Notes under the pieces: generated by a model
Told to the model about the DNA's origin: nothing
The model's database searches: none
What the model saw: the letters and a program-made list of their open reading frames with translations, nothing else
Made by a program: the position numbers and the translations under genes
NCBI GenBank assembly: GCA_963844845.1
Contig: CAWJPW010000003.1
Coordinates: forward strand, 310,001 to 374,000
From: CAWJPW01 sp963844845
GTDB taxonomy: Bacteria; Acidobacteriota; Thermoanaerobaculia; Thermoanaerobaculales; Sulfomarinibacteraceae
Direction of reading: 5' to 3'
DNA: 64,000 bases
Part shown: piece by piece, positions 17,132 to 26,386 of the stretch
How the letters are laid out: each line of letters begins with the position of its first letter
How positions within the stretch are numbered: position 1 is the first letter of the stretch

Positions 17132-17823
17132 CGCGGCTCCTCGGGACCCGACCCGCCGGAGTCGCCGTGAAGGTGGCGCCGGTACGACGAGGCCGTGTAG
17201 ACCGCGGCCAGGGGGTTGTGGCCGAGCACGCGGTCCTTCACGGCCAGCACCGTACACGGTGCCGCGGCGTGCTGCAGGAAGAGGGCGTCGTGGCCGACGC
17301 ACAGGCCCAGCAGGATATTGAGCTCGGTGCCCGCGCGGTTGAGGATCTCCGCTTGGGCAACCGGGTGGCACATGCTCTCGTCGGTGCCGGGCCGGATCTT
17401 GTCGGCGTCCGTGAGCCCCAGCGCCTCCTTGGCCACCGCACCGACCTTGCAGACCACCGACACCACCTCGAAGCCGTGCGCCGAGAGGATCTCGTCGACG
17501 ATCTTCGCCTCCTCTGCGAGCCCGGCGCAGAAGGCGAGCCCGAGCCTGCGGTACCCCGCTCGCGCCGCGAAGGCGCAGACCTCCTCCACCCGGGTCAGCG
17601 CCGGCCTGGCCGAGGTCTCGCGGTCGACGTAGCCGGCCGCCTCCTGCAGCGACGCGAGGCGCGCGAGGCGCAGCGTGTCGGGATTCTGGAGCTGCTCCCA
17701 GGCCGCGGCGAGAGCCTGCTCGGCGGTGCGGGTGGGGCAGCCGCGTGGAGCAGCTCCCTCTGGCGTATCGCAGGCCCGCCTCCGCCTCGGGACCCGACAC
17801 GGTGCACATCGGCTGGTCGTCAT
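17128..17823 (-). CDS. DUF1847-family Cys-rich protein
   Basis: A 231-residue protein. The N-terminal 30 residues contain four Cys (C6, C9, C18, C29) in a probable metal-binding cluster. The rest carries DUF1847 signatures: LGLAFCAGLAEEAK, CKVGAVAKE, MCHPVAQAEILN, then LLGLCVGHDALFLQHAAAPCTVLAVKDRVLGHNPLAAVY. The biochemical role of this family is unknown; it may bind iron-sulphur or zinc. A GGGAGGTG ribosome site precedes the ATG. It is the first gene of a two-gene unit with trmO. Confidence 0.9.
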   Translation of the reverse strand: MTTSRCAPCRVPRRRRACDTPEGAAPRGCPTRTAEQALAAAWEQLQNPDTLRLARLASLQEAAGYVDRETSARPALTRVEEVCAFAARAGYRRLGLAFCAGLAEEAKIVDEILSAHGFEVVSVVCKVGAVAKEALGLTDADKIRPGTDESMCHPVAQAEILNRAGTELNILLGLCVGHDALFLQHAAAPCTVLAVKDRVLGHNPLAAVYTASSYRRHLHGDSGGSGPEEPR

Positions 17824-17920
17824 GAGACACCTCCCGAGCGCTGATCATACGCCCGCGTCGGAGGTCGGCGGCGGCGGCCGGAACCGCCACCGATGACCGA
17901 GAGGGTCGCGGAGCAGGGAT

Positions 17921-18000
17921 CCTCCGGCGGACGTGCCGTCCATGACGTTCTCCCTGGAGCGCCTTCTCACCCGGAGCGCGCCCACGGGAAACGTCATAGG
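17921..18000. repeat. TGACGT-dyad repeat, copy 1
   Basis: The inverted ends TGACGTTCTCCCTGGAGC and GGGAAACGTCA are preceded by CCTCCGGCGGACGTGCCGTC. The reverse complement of this segment closely matches 25812-25892 and 26306-26386 inside the 494-bp tandem repeat, so it is a dispersed repeat found three times in the window. Confidence 0.7.
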
Positions 18001-18123
18001 GAGCGAACCCGCGGGGGCGGGAGGGGGCCGCGGGCCGCGACAGGGATCGGGGCGGGGGCCATGCCGGTAGCGAGCGTCTCGGCCTGGGGGGCCGTCGGGG
18101 AAGTCGCCCACGCCTCATACACT

Positions 18124-18284
18124 CTGTCATCCTGAGCAAGCGGAGACCCGGAGGGTCGGAGCGCGTCGAAGGATCCCCCTCGGAGAAGGCTGGTCGTGAC
18201 AGGGCAGGTTCGTGCCGGCTGCGTCCAGGAGATCCTTCGACTCCGGTCCCGCCTGGTGGCGGGACCTCCGCTCAGGATGACAGG
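18124..18284. repeat. Palindromic TCATCCTGAG intergenic repeat
   Basis: The outer arms CTGTCATCCTGAGC (18124) and GCTCAGGATGACAG (to about 18283) and the inner arms GTCGAAGGATC and GATCCTTCGAC make a long nested palindrome of about 160 bp. The same kind of TCATCCTGAGC...GTCGAAGGATC repeat is common between genes in several uncultured bacterial phyla. No frame is inside. Confidence 0.75.
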
Positions 18285-18338
18285 TTTGACCGGGACCGCG
18301 ACCGCGACCGGGGCCGGTGACCGGGGTGCCGAGAAGAG

Positions 18339-18366
18339 AGCGGGCCGCCCCGAGGGGCGGCCCGCT
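18339..18366 (-). terminator. Hairpin terminator after aconitase
   Basis: A perfect 12-13 bp GC stem (AGCGGGCCGCCCC with GGGCGGCCCGCT) around a 3-base loop lies 24 bp past the aconitase stop. On the minus strand it is followed by CTCTTCTC. Confidence 0.7.
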
Positions 18367-18389
18367 ACGATCGATCGTGCCGTAGGCGG

Positions 18390-20663
18390 CTACGCGTGCT
18401 TCCGGCGAAGGACGTTGAGCGCCGAGCCGGCACGGAACCAGCCGATCTGCTCAGCATTGAGGGAGTGCTTGAGAGTGATCGTCTCGTCGCCGCCATCGGC
18501 GTGGTGGAGCACGGCATCCAGGGGTTTGCCGGGAGCGATCTCGTCGACGCCGCGGATGGAGACGCGGTCGTCCACCCGCACCTTCTCGTAGTCGGCGGGG
18601 TCGGCGAAGGTCAACGGCAGCATCCCCTGCTTCTTGAGGTTGGTCTCGTGGATGCGCGCGAACGAGCGGGCGATCACCGCGGCGCCGCCGAGGTGGCGGG
18701 GCTCCATGGCGGCGTGCTCGCGGGAGGAGCCCTCGCCATAGTTCTCGTCGCCCACCACCACCCAGCGCTGGCCGCGTTCCTTGTACGTCCGGGCGAGCTT
18801 GGGCACGTCCAGGCTCTCGCCGGTCTTGATGTCGACTCCGGTGCCGGTGTCGCCGGTGAACGCGTTGGTGGCGCCGAGCAGGAGGTTGTCGGAGATGTTG
18901 TCGAGGTGACCCCGGAAGCGCAGCCACGGCCCGGCCTGGGAGATGTGGTCGGTGGTGCACTTGCCGCGCGCCTTCAGGAGCACCGGGAGATTCTCGAAGT
19001 CGCCCGGCTGCCACTTGGAGAACGGCTGGAGGAGCTGCAGGCGCTTGGAGCCGTCCGCCACCTTCACCTGCACCGCGCCGCGGTCGGTAGGGGGCGCCTG
19101 ATATCCCTCGGCCTTGAACACGAAGCCGTTGGGTGGAACCTCGGGCGCCGACGCCGGCGGCTCGAGCTTGAAGGTCGTTCCGTCGGCGGCCTCGAGGGTG
19201 TCGGTGAGGGGGTTGAAGGAGAGGCGGCCGGCGAGGGTGTAGGCGACGACGATCTCGGGGCTACCGATGAAAGCGTGGGTGTTGGGATTGCCGTCGGCGC
19301 GCTTGGCGAAGTTGCGGTTGAACGAGGTGATGATGGAGTTGCGGGTGCCGGCCTCGATGTCCTCGCGCTGCCACTGGCCGATACACGGGCCGCAGGCGTT
19401 GGCCAGGACGGTGGCGCCGAGCTGGGTGAGCGCGGCCATCTGCCCGTCGCGGTCGATGGTGGCCTCGACCTGCTCGGAGCCCGGGGTGACCCAGAGGGTG
19501 GCCTTGAGCGCGGCGCCGTGGGCGGCCGCCTGGCGGGCGACGTCGGCGGCACGCGTGATGTCCTCGTAGGAGGAGTTGGTGCACGAACCGATGAGCCCGG
19601 CGGTCATGTTGTCGGGGAAGCCGGCGGACGCCACGTCCGAGGCCATCTGCGAGACCTCGTGGGCGAGGTCGGGGGTGTGCGGGCCCACCAGGTGGGGCTC
19701 CAGGGCGTCGAGGTCGATCTCGATGACCTGGTCGAAGAAGCGCTCGGGCTCGGCCTCCACCTCGGGGTCGGCGGTGACCAGGTCGAGGTGATCGGCGGCG
19801 AGGTCCGCGATCTCGTCGCGTCGGGTGGCCGAGAGGTAGATTGCGGTGTGCTCGTCGAAGGGGAAGATGGAGCAGGTGGCGCCCAGCTCGGCGCCCATGT
19901 TGGTGATGGTCGCCTTGCCGGTGGCCGAGAGCGAACGCGCGCCGGGGCCGAAGTACTCGACGATGTTGTTGGTGCCGCCCTTGACGGTGAGGAGGCCGAG
20001 GAGCTTGAGGATGACGTCCTTGGGCGCGGCCCAGCCCCTGAGCGAGCCGGTGAGCTTGACGCCGATGAGGCGGGGTTGCAGGACCTCCCAGGGGAAGCCG
20101 GCCATGACATCTACCGCGTCGGCGCCGCCCACGCCCACCGCCACCATGCCGAGACCGCCGGCGTTGGGGGTGTGCGAGTCGGTGCCGATCATCATGCCGC
20201 CGGGGAAGGCGTAGTTCTCCAGCACCACCTGGTGGATGATCCCCGAACCGGGCTTCCAGAAGCCGACGCCGTAGCGCGCCGCGGCGGAGGAGAGGAAGTC
20301 GTAGACCTCGCGGTTCTCGTCAACGGCGCGGGCGACATCGGCGTCGGCGCCGGATCGGGCGCGGATGAGGTGATCGCAGTGCACGGTGGTGGGCACGGCG
20401 GTTGTGTCCCGGCCCGACAGCATGAACTGGAGCAACGCCATCTGGGCGGTGGCGTCCTGCATCGCGACCCGGTCGGGGCGGAGCTGGATGTAGGCCGTGC
20501 CACGCTCGAGGGTCTCGTGCTCGGGGTCGGCGAGATGGGCGAACAGGACCTTCTCGGCCAGGGTCAGGGGCCGGTCCAGACGCCGGCGAACCGCCTCCAG
20601 CCGCTTCCGGCTGGTCTCGTACACGTGCTTCACCATGGCGGGGGTGGTCTCGATGGTGGGCAT
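18390..20663 (-). CDS. acn: Aconitate hydratase, mitochondrial type
   Basis: A 757-residue enzyme that isomerises citrate to isocitrate in the TCA cycle. Iron-sulphur ligand segments GSCTNSSYED and NACGPCIGQW are present, as are IGTDSHTPNAGGLG and the C-terminal swivel-domain motif YGEGSSREHAAMEPR. Length and motifs fit the mitochondrial-type aconitase rather than AcnA or AcnB. The frame opens further upstream, but the ATG at 20663 has an AAGGAGG site and aligns with the family start. Other TCA genes (fumarase, mdh, sdh) lie 18-25 kb away in the window. Confidence 0.96.
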   Translation of the reverse strand: MPTIETTPAMVKHVYETSRKRLEAVRRRLDRPLTLAEKVLFAHLADPEHETLERGTAYIQLRPDRVAMQDATAQMALLQFMLSGRDTTAVPTTVHCDHLIRARSGADADVARAVDENREVYDFLSSAAARYGVGFWKPGSGIIHQVVLENYAFPGGMMIGTDSHTPNAGGLGMVAVGVGGADAVDVMAGFPWEVLQPRLIGVKLTGSLRGWAAPKDVILKLLGLLTVKGGTNNIVEYFGPGARSLSATGKATITNMGAELGATCSIFPFDEHTAIYLSATRRDEIADLAADHLDLVTADPEVEAEPERFFDQVIEIDLDALEPHLVGPHTPDLAHEVSQMASDVASAGFPDNMTAGLIGSCTNSSYEDITRAADVARQAAAHGAALKATLWVTPGSEQVEATIDRDGQMAALTQLGATVLANACGPCIGQWQREDIEAGTRNSIITSFNRNFAKRADGNPNTHAFIGSPEIVVAYTLAGRLSFNPLTDTLEAADGTTFKLEPPASAPEVPPNGFVFKAEGYQAPPTDRGAVQVKVADGSKRLQLLQPFSKWQPGDFENLPVLLKARGKCTTDHISQAGPWLRFRGHLDNISDNLLLGATNAFTGDTGTGVDIKTGESLDVPKLARTYKERGQRWVVVGDENYGEGSSREHAAMEPRHLGGAAVIARSFARIHETNLKKQGMLPLTFADPADYEKVRVDDRVSIRGVDEIAPGKPLDAVLHHADGGDETITLKHSLNAEQIGWFRAGSALNVLRRKHA

Positions 20664-20819
20664 AGGGCCTCCTTCTTGAGACTTTGTATTAGGACTCTCG
20701 TCGAAGCCGCGAGCGCCCTTCCGGGCGGGCATTCTAGTACATCCCGGCCGCCGACGTCGTCCTGGTTGCGGTCCCGGCCCACGGCCCCGGCCCCTGTCCC
20801 GGCCCCGGTTTAGAAGTGC

Positions 20820-21908
20820 TCAGGAGACGATGAGTGGCTCGAGCTCGCGCTGCGGCGGCGAGAGGAGCTCGCAGCCGTCCTCGGTGACGACGACGTCCTC
20901 CTCCAGGCGCACCCCGAACTCGCCGTCCAGGTAGATGCCGGGCTCCACCGTGACCACCATTCCGGGTTCGAGCTCGCGGGTGTTGCCGCCCACCAGGTAG
21001 GGTGGCTCGTGCACGTCGAGGCCGAGCCCGTGTCCGAGGCGATGGGTGAAGTACTCGCCATAGCCGGCGCGTGCGATCACCGCCCGGGCGGCAGCGTCCA
21101 CCGACTCGCAGGTAGCGCCGGGGTGGATGGCGGCGATGCCTGTGAGCTGGGCGTCCAGCACCACCTGCCAGACCTCGCGGTAGCGCGCGGGCGGTTCGCC
21201 ACCCACCCAGGTGGAGCGGGTGAGATCGCCCCAGTAGCCCTCCTCCAGCGGGGCCCAGTGATCGATGAGCAGCGCCTGGGGCGGCTCCAGGCGGCGCTCG
21301 CCGGGCTCGCCATGGGGGATCGCCGAGGACGGGCCGAACTGCACCGCCAGGGTGTCGGGGCCGGTGCCGAAGCCCGCGGCCAGCTCGGCCTCGGTGATAC
21401 CGGGGGCGAGGCGGGTGTGGGCGGCGGCCGTGCGGCGGGCGCAGGCGGCGGCGGCGCGGCTGATGGCGGCGCGCTCGAAGGCGGTCTTGTGAACGCGCAG
21501 GTCGTCCAGTACCGCGTGGGCGCTGCTCAGCTTTGCCCCGCTGAGCGTTGCTCCGATCCGTTCTGCGGTGGCGAACCAAGTGGTGGGCCCGAGGCCGACG
21601 CGGCGCCGGCCGCGCAGGCGTTCGGCGAGCAGGGCGTAGGGGTCGTCGGTGTCGGCCCATGCCAGGTAGGCGCCGGGGACGATCGGCCCGAGACGGGTCT
21701 CTTCGAACGCAGGGCCCACCAGGAAGGTCGTGCCGTCGGCGGTCACGACCAGGGCGGTGAGTCGCTCAGAGCGCTCGAGCTCGACCCCGGTGAGGTAACG
21801 GAAGTTGGTGCCGGGCTCGACCACCAGGACGTCGAGGCCGTTGGCGTCGAGGGCGGCCGCTGCGCGGTCGCGGCGCAAGCTGAGCTCATCTGCGGGGATG
21901 CTGACCAT
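20820..21908 (-). CDS. M24-family metallopeptidase (Xaa-Pro aminopeptidase/dipeptidase-like)
   Basis: A 362-residue protein with a creatinase-type N-terminal domain (residues 1-140: VVEPGTNFRYLTG, LVVTADGTTFLVGP) and a pita-bread C-terminal domain. The metal ligands are visible: two Asp in IDHWAPLEEGYWGDLTRS, His in HRLGHGLGLDVHE, Glu in VTVEPGIYL and Glu in RLEEDVVV. It probably removes N-terminal residues next to proline or splits X-Pro dipeptides. The start at 21908 has a GGAGG site; an in-frame ATG nine codons upstream is less likely. It diverges from the Mut7-C gene with 33 bp between. Confidence 0.92.
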   Translation of the reverse strand: MVSIPADELSLRRDRAAAALDANGLDVLVVEPGTNFRYLTGVELERSERLTALVVTADGTTFLVGPAFEETRLGPIVPGAYLAWADTDDPYALLAERLRGRRRVGLGPTTWFATAERIGATLSGAKLSSAHAVLDDLRVHKTAFERAAISRAAAACARRTAAAHTRLAPGITEAELAAGFGTGPDTLAVQFGPSSAIPHGEPGERRLEPPQALLIDHWAPLEEGYWGDLTRSTWVGGEPPARYREVWQVVLDAQLTGIAAIHPGATCESVDAAARAVIARAGYGEYFTHRLGHGLGLDVHEPPYLVGGNTRELEPGMVVTVEPGIYLDGEFGVRLEEDVVVTEDGCELLSPPQRELEPLIVS

Positions 21909-21941
21909 GGCTGCCTCCGGCCCGCATGCTAGCATGCGGCG

Positions 21942-22400
21942 ATGCCCCGCTTCGTGTGCGACGCCATGCTGGGCACGCTCGCCCGCTGGCTGCGCCTCTT
22001 CGGCTACGACACCCTCTTCCTGGGCCCGGTGGAGGATCGCGTCGTGGCGAAACGGGCCGCGGCCGAGGAGCGGTGGCTCCTCACCCGCGATCGTGAGCTG
22101 GCGGCGGTCGGTCCCCGCACCCTACTGGTACGCGCCGAGGACCTCGAGGAGCAGCTTCGCGAGGTCTTCGCGCGGCTCGAGCTGGCGCCGGCGGCGGGTC
22201 TCGCCGGCTCCCGCTGCGCCGAGTGCAACGGCGAGCTCGAGGCGGTGGAGCCAGAGGAGGTGGCGGCCCAGGTGCCGCCCCATGTGCGCCGCACCGCCGG
22301 GCGTTTCCGCCGCTGCCGGGGGTGCGGCCGGGTGTACTGGCCGGGCAGCCACAGCGGACGGATCGTTGCGCGGATGCACCGCGTCGTAGGTGAGGATTGA
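21942..22400 (+). CDS. Mut7-C RNase domain protein
   Basis: A 152-residue protein. The N-terminal PIN-like Mut7-C domain is recognised by FVCDAMLGTLARWLRLFGYDTLFLG and LLTRDRELA. The C-terminal zinc ribbon has SRCAECNGEL and FRRCRGCGRVYWPGSH. The family is predicted to be a nuclease; a cellular role has not been shown that I know of. The first Met is the natural start. Confidence 0.9.
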   Translation: MPRFVCDAMLGTLARWLRLFGYDTLFLGPVEDRVVAKRAAAEERWLLTRDRELAAVGPRTLLVRAEDLEEQLREVFARLELAPAAGLAGSRCAECNGELEAVEPEEVAAQVPPHVRRTAGRFRRCRGCGRVYWPGSHSGRIVARMHRVVGED

Positions 22401-22712
22401 AGAGCCCGTCCGCCCACCCCCCAGGTGATGAGGCGATGACGTGGTGAAGGTCCCCCGCCCGACCCCCCATTTGCCGAATGGCGTCGACAGAGCCGATGAC
22501 TGATGGCGCCCCGCTGGTGAAACCGGGCACCCTTCGCCCTGCACCTCTCACCCCAGAGGTAGGGGCGCGCCTTCTGCTCGCCAGCGATGGTGTTGGTGCT
22601 GAGGGCGTCCTCTCCAGCGAGCCCTGATAGTTGCCGACCTCCATTCCTCTCCGGAGCAGGCCTCTTCACTGTTCACTGGGCGGGTGGGTGGGGGTGCGTC
22701 TATCATGTCCAC
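22401..22712 (+). other. 312-bp intergenic region upstream of RNase III
   Basis: I see no gene here. It contains CTCTTCACTGTTCACT at about 22664, a repeat-like sequence related in style to the AAAGAGT repeats at 36590. A promoter for rnc is likely near the end, but no clear -35/-10 pair can be named. Confidence 0.5.
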
Positions 22713-23405
22713 ATGACTCGTGAGCTCGACACCCTCGAGGACGACCTCGGGTACTGCTTTGCCGACCGCGGGCTGCTCGAGGAGGCCCTGCGTCACGGCT
22801 CGGCCCGCGACGACGGCCGCCCCTCCTACCAGCGCCTGGAGTTCCTCGGCGACGCGGTGCTTGGGTACGCGGTGGCTCTGCTCCTGTTCGAGGCCCACCC
22901 CGCAGCGGACGAGGGTCGCCTGACGCGTATGAAGTCGCTGCTCACCCGCTCCAGCACCCTGGCTGCCAAGGCCGCCGAGCTGGGGCTCGAGGCCATGGCG
23001 ACGGTAGGCCGCTCCGAGGAGCTGGCCGGCGGGCGCCGTCGTGCCGCCCTGCTCGAGGATCTCTTCGAAGCGGTGGTGGGGGCGATGGCGCTGGACGGTG
23101 GCTGGGAGGCGGCGCTTGGCTTCGTCCAGCGCTGCTTCGCGGACGACCTCGACGAGCTGGACGAGACCGTGCTCAAGCTGGCCGATGCCAAGAGTGCCCT
23201 GCAGGAGGCCGCCCAGGCGCGCGGCCTGCCGCTCCCCGACTATCTCCAGGTGGGAGCGGGTGGGCCCAGCCACCGCACAGTGTGGGCGTTCGAGGTGGCG
23301 TGGGACGGCGAGGTTGTGGCGCGGGGCGAGGGCCCCACCAAGCGGGATGCCCAGCAGCAGGCGGCGCGGCGTGCGCTCAAGCGCCTCGGTCTTGTCAGCA
23401 AGTAG
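22713..23405 (+). CDS. rnc: Ribonuclease III
   Basis: A 230-residue double-strand-specific endoribonuclease for rRNA and mRNA processing. The catalytic signature RLEFLGDAVLG lies at about residues 42-52, the second acidic motif LLEDLFEAVVGAM at about 110-122, and the dsRNA-binding domain at about 158-228 (SALQEAAQARGLPLPDY, GPTKRDAQQQAARRAL). The frame is open upstream, but ATG at 22713 matches the family start. uvrC follows after 72 bp on the same strand. Confidence 0.96.
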   Translation: MTRELDTLEDDLGYCFADRGLLEEALRHGSARDDGRPSYQRLEFLGDAVLGYAVALLLFEAHPAADEGRLTRMKSLLTRSSTLAAKAAELGLEAMATVGRSEELAGGRRRAALLEDLFEAVVGAMALDGGWEAALGFVQRCFADDLDELDETVLKLADAKSALQEAAQARGLPLPDYLQVGAGGPSHRTVWAFEVAWDGEVVARGEGPTKRDAQQQAARRALKRLGLVSK

Positions 23406-23477
23406 ATTCCGTCCAATAATTTGATCCCTCGCCTCCGAGCCTGGTCTGGGGACCCGGAGGCGCGGGCAGGGAGGGCC

Positions 23478-25292
23478 ATGCCGAGCACCGAGCACCCGCT
23501 GATGGAGCGCGCACGCCAGGCGCCGGAGGCGCCCGGCGTGTACCGCTTCCAGGACGCCCGCGGCAGGGTGCTGTACGTGGGCAAGGCGCGCCACCTCCGG
23601 CGCCGGGTTCTGTCGTACTTCACCAAGGGTGATCACGCCGAGCGCACCCTCGCCATGCTCGAGCGCGCCCGCCGGCTGGACTTCACCGTCACCACCTCCG
23701 AGGTCGAGGCGCTGATCCTCGAGAACACCCTCATCAAGCGTCACCGCCCCCGCTTCAACGTGCTCCTGCGCGACGACAAGACCTACCCCTACATCCGCGT
23801 CACAACCGGGGAGCCGTACCCGCGGGTGGAGATGGTGCGGCGTGTGCGTGGCGACGGCCACAGCTACTTCGGCCCCTTCATGGGCCAGCACATGGCGCGC
23901 AAGCTGATGGAGCTGGCGCGGACACACTTCCCGGTGCGCACCTGCCAGATCGAGATCGACGGCACGGCCCCGCGGCCGTGCCTCTACTACCACATGCGCG
24001 CCTGCCTCGGGCCGTGCGTGGACGGCCTCACCACGCGCTCGGCCTACTCCGAGGCGGTGGCCGACCTGGAGCTCTTTCTCGAGGGCCGTCATCGCGAGCT
24101 GGTCCCCCGGCTCGAGCGAAGCATGTGGGCGGCGGCCGAGCGCGAGGACTTCGAGCTGGCCGCCCGCTACCGCGACCTCGCGGCCACTGTCGAGCGCCTC
24201 CGCGAGCAGCAGAACGTGGAGCTGCCCGGGCGCGGCGACGCCGACGTCCTCGCGGCGTACGGCGACGGTCTCAACGCCACCGTGTGCGTGCTCCCTTACC
24301 GCGACGGCAAGCTCGTGGACAAGCGTGAGTTCCACTTCGAAGGGGTGGGTGACGTCGGCGCCGCAGAGCTGCTTGCCACCTTCCTCGTGCAGTACTACGA
24401 GGCCAACCCGTCGTTGCCGCCGGAGGTGGAAACCGCGGTGCCGCTGGACGACGAGGAGGGGGCGGTCCTGCGCCAGTACCTCAGCCAGAAGCGCGGCCGC
24501 GCGGTTCACCTGAGCGCGCCGCGCCGCGGACCTCGCGCCCGCCGGGTGGAGCTGGCGCTCGCCAACGCCCGAACCGCATTCGAGCTCCGTTTCCGCGCTC
24601 CACTCGCGCAGGCCGAGAGCCTCGAGCGCCGGCTGGGCGAGGCCCTGGGCCTCGACGGCCCGGTGCGCCGGGTGGAGTGCTTCGACATCTCGCACGCCTC
24701 GGGCAAGGAGACGGTGGCCTCGTGTGTGGTGTGGGAGGGGGGCCGCATGGCGCGGCGCGAGTACCGCTCCTTCAACATCCGCGACGTCGAGGGGGTCGAT
24801 GACTTCGGCGCCATGACCGAGGCGGTGACCCGGCGTTACCGGCGCGTACGGGACGAGGGTCGGGCGCTGCCCCAACTGGTGCTCATCGATGGCGGCAAGG
24901 GCCAGCTCAACGCCGCTCAGGCGGCGCTGCGCTCGCTGGGCATGGAGCTGCCGCTGGCGGCCCTGGCCAAGCGCGAGGAGGAGCTCTGGTTGCCCGAGCG
25001 CTCCGAGTCGCTACGTCTGGACCGCTCCGATCCCGCCCACCTGGTGCTGCGCCAGGTGCGCGACGAGGCCCACCGCTTCGCGGTCTCGCGCCACCGCCGC
25101 CGGCGCAGTAAGAAGACCCTGGCCACCGAGCTCCTCAACGTTCCGGGGGTGGGACCCGGCCGCGCCCGTGCCCTGCTCAGACGCTTCGGCTCGGTGCGGG
25201 GCGTGCAGCAGGCGACGATCGAGGAGCTCCGCGACGCCCTCGGTCCGCGTCTGGGAACGCACGTCTGGCAGCAGCTGCACGCGGGGGAGTAG
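23478..25292 (+). CDS. uvrC: Excinuclease ABC subunit C
   Basis: A 604-residue subunit that makes both incisions in nucleotide excision repair. The GIY-YIG nuclease domain is at about residues 15-95 (GVYRFQDARGRVLYVGKARHLRRRV). Four Cys (RTC, PRPC, RAC, LGPC) at about 155-180 are as in UvrC proteins that carry an Fe-S cluster. The UVR helix follows (AAEREDFELAARYRD), then the RNase H-like endonuclease domain (ECFDISHASG, LIDGGKGQLNAA) and the C-terminal helix-hairpin-helix (LLNVPGVGPGRARALLRRFG). ATG at 23478 follows a GGGAGGG site. Confidence 0.97.
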   Translation: MPSTEHPLMERARQAPEAPGVYRFQDARGRVLYVGKARHLRRRVLSYFTKGDHAERTLAMLERARRLDFTVTTSEVEALILENTLIKRHRPRFNVLLRDDKTYPYIRVTTGEPYPRVEMVRRVRGDGHSYFGPFMGQHMARKLMELARTHFPVRTCQIEIDGTAPRPCLYYHMRACLGPCVDGLTTRSAYSEAVADLELFLEGRHRELVPRLERSMWAAAEREDFELAARYRDLAATVERLREQQNVELPGRGDADVLAAYGDGLNATVCVLPYRDGKLVDKREFHFEGVGDVGAAELLATFLVQYYEANPSLPPEVETAVPLDDEEGAVLRQYLSQKRGRAVHLSAPRRGPRARRVELALANARTAFELRFRAPLAQAESLERRLGEALGLDGPVRRVECFDISHASGKETVASCVVWEGGRMARREYRSFNIRDVEGVDDFGAMTEAVTRRYRRVRDEGRALPQLVLIDGGKGQLNAAQAALRSLGMELPLAALAKREEELWLPERSESLRLDRSDPAHLVLRQVRDEAHRFAVSRHRRRRSKKTLATELLNVPGVGPGRARALLRRFGSVRGVQQATIEELRDALGPRLGTHVWQQLHAGE

Positions 25293-25811
25293 AGGGTCGT
25301 ACTCCCGGCTCGGGAGCCTCCGCAGCCTGCTCTGAGCGCTTCGGGGGGGGGAAGCGCCCCAGGAAAGGTGTTCGGGACGGCACGTCGTGCGGAGGACCTG
25401 TGCATTTATTTTTTGGGGGGGCTTCGGTGGGGGGCATGGGAATGGTGGCGGGGGGTGCTGCGGCCACCGGCTCCCGGGCGGCGGCCGTGCCGCCGCCCGT
25501 CGGCGCGTTCGCGAAGGGGGCGACGGCAGAGGCTGCCCGGCGGCAACATAGTCCCCTTCGCGCCCTTGACGCCCGCGAGTCTGCCCGATCATCTGCTACG
25601 ACCGCGGATCCACCAGCCAGGGCGACGCTTCGCCCGGCGGCGCCGCCTGCGACGTAGCGCTGCTACGTCTCGGCAACGCCTTGGTCGAATCGCCACCCTG
25701 ACAGGCGGCCCCGCGGTCTCGCGACGAAGCTCGGGCAGACACGCGGGCTCGCCGAGTCGCCTGCCTGGTTGTTTGGGGCGACTGCTCCGAACGCGAAGGG
25801 CCGAGGGAGCC

Positions 25812-25892
25812 CCCCTTGACGTTTCCCGCCAGCGCGCCGCAAGGGAGACCGTGCTCCAGGGAAGACGTCAAGGACGGCACGCCCGCCGGAAG
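25812..25892. repeat. TGACGT-dyad repeat, copy 2 (inside tandem unit 1)
   Basis: TTGACGTTTCCC and CAGGGAAGACGTCAA form the arms, followed by GGACGGCACGCCCGCCGGA. In reverse complement it matches 17921-18000. Confidence 0.7.
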
Positions 25893-26305
25893 GCCTGTGC
25901 TTTGGGGCGGTGGGGCTTCGGTGGGGGGCATGGAATTGCTGGCAGGGGGTGCTGCGGGCACCGGCTCCCGGGCGGCGGCTGGGCCGCCGCCCGTCGGCGC
26001 GGACCCGAGGGCGGCAACGACGTGCGCCGGCGCGCGGCAAGCAGGCCACCCTCGGGCCCTTGACGCCCGCGAGTCTGCCCGATCATCTGCTACGATCGCG
26101 GATTCACCAGCCAGGGCGACGCTTCGCCCGGCGGAGCCGCCTGCGACGTAGCGCTGCTACGTCTCGGCGGCGCCTTGGTCGAATCGCCACCCTGACAGGC
26201 GGCTCCGCGGTCTCGCGACGAAGCTCGGGCAGACACGCGGGCTCGCCGAGTCGCCTGCCTGGTTGTTTGGGGCGACTGCTCCGAACGCGAAGGGCCGTGG
26301 GAGCC

Positions 26306-26386
26306 CCCCTTGACGTTTCTCGCCAGCGCGCCGCAAGGGAGACCGTGCTCCAGGGAAGACGTCAAGGACGGCACGCCCGCCGGAAG
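26306..26386. repeat. TGACGT-dyad repeat, copy 3 (inside tandem unit 2)
   Basis: Same arms and flank as copy 2, 494 bp downstream, with one visible change (TTTCTC for TTTCCC). Confidence 0.7.

Larger units (their letters stand above)
17824..18389. other. 566-bp intergenic region with two palindromic repeats and a terminator
   Basis: No credible gene is seen here. From left to right it holds the upstream region of the DUF1847 gene, a palindromic repeat at 17921-18000, a G-rich run around 18010-18060, the TCATCCTGAG palindrome at 18124-18284 and a hairpin at 18339-18366. A low-complexity stretch of GACC/GCGACC units lies at about 18290-18330. Confidence 0.7.

Noticed and set aside
18396..20813. 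An 805-codon plus-strand frame opposite aconitase
   Set aside because: Mirror of the aconitase codon pattern; no motif or ribosome site.
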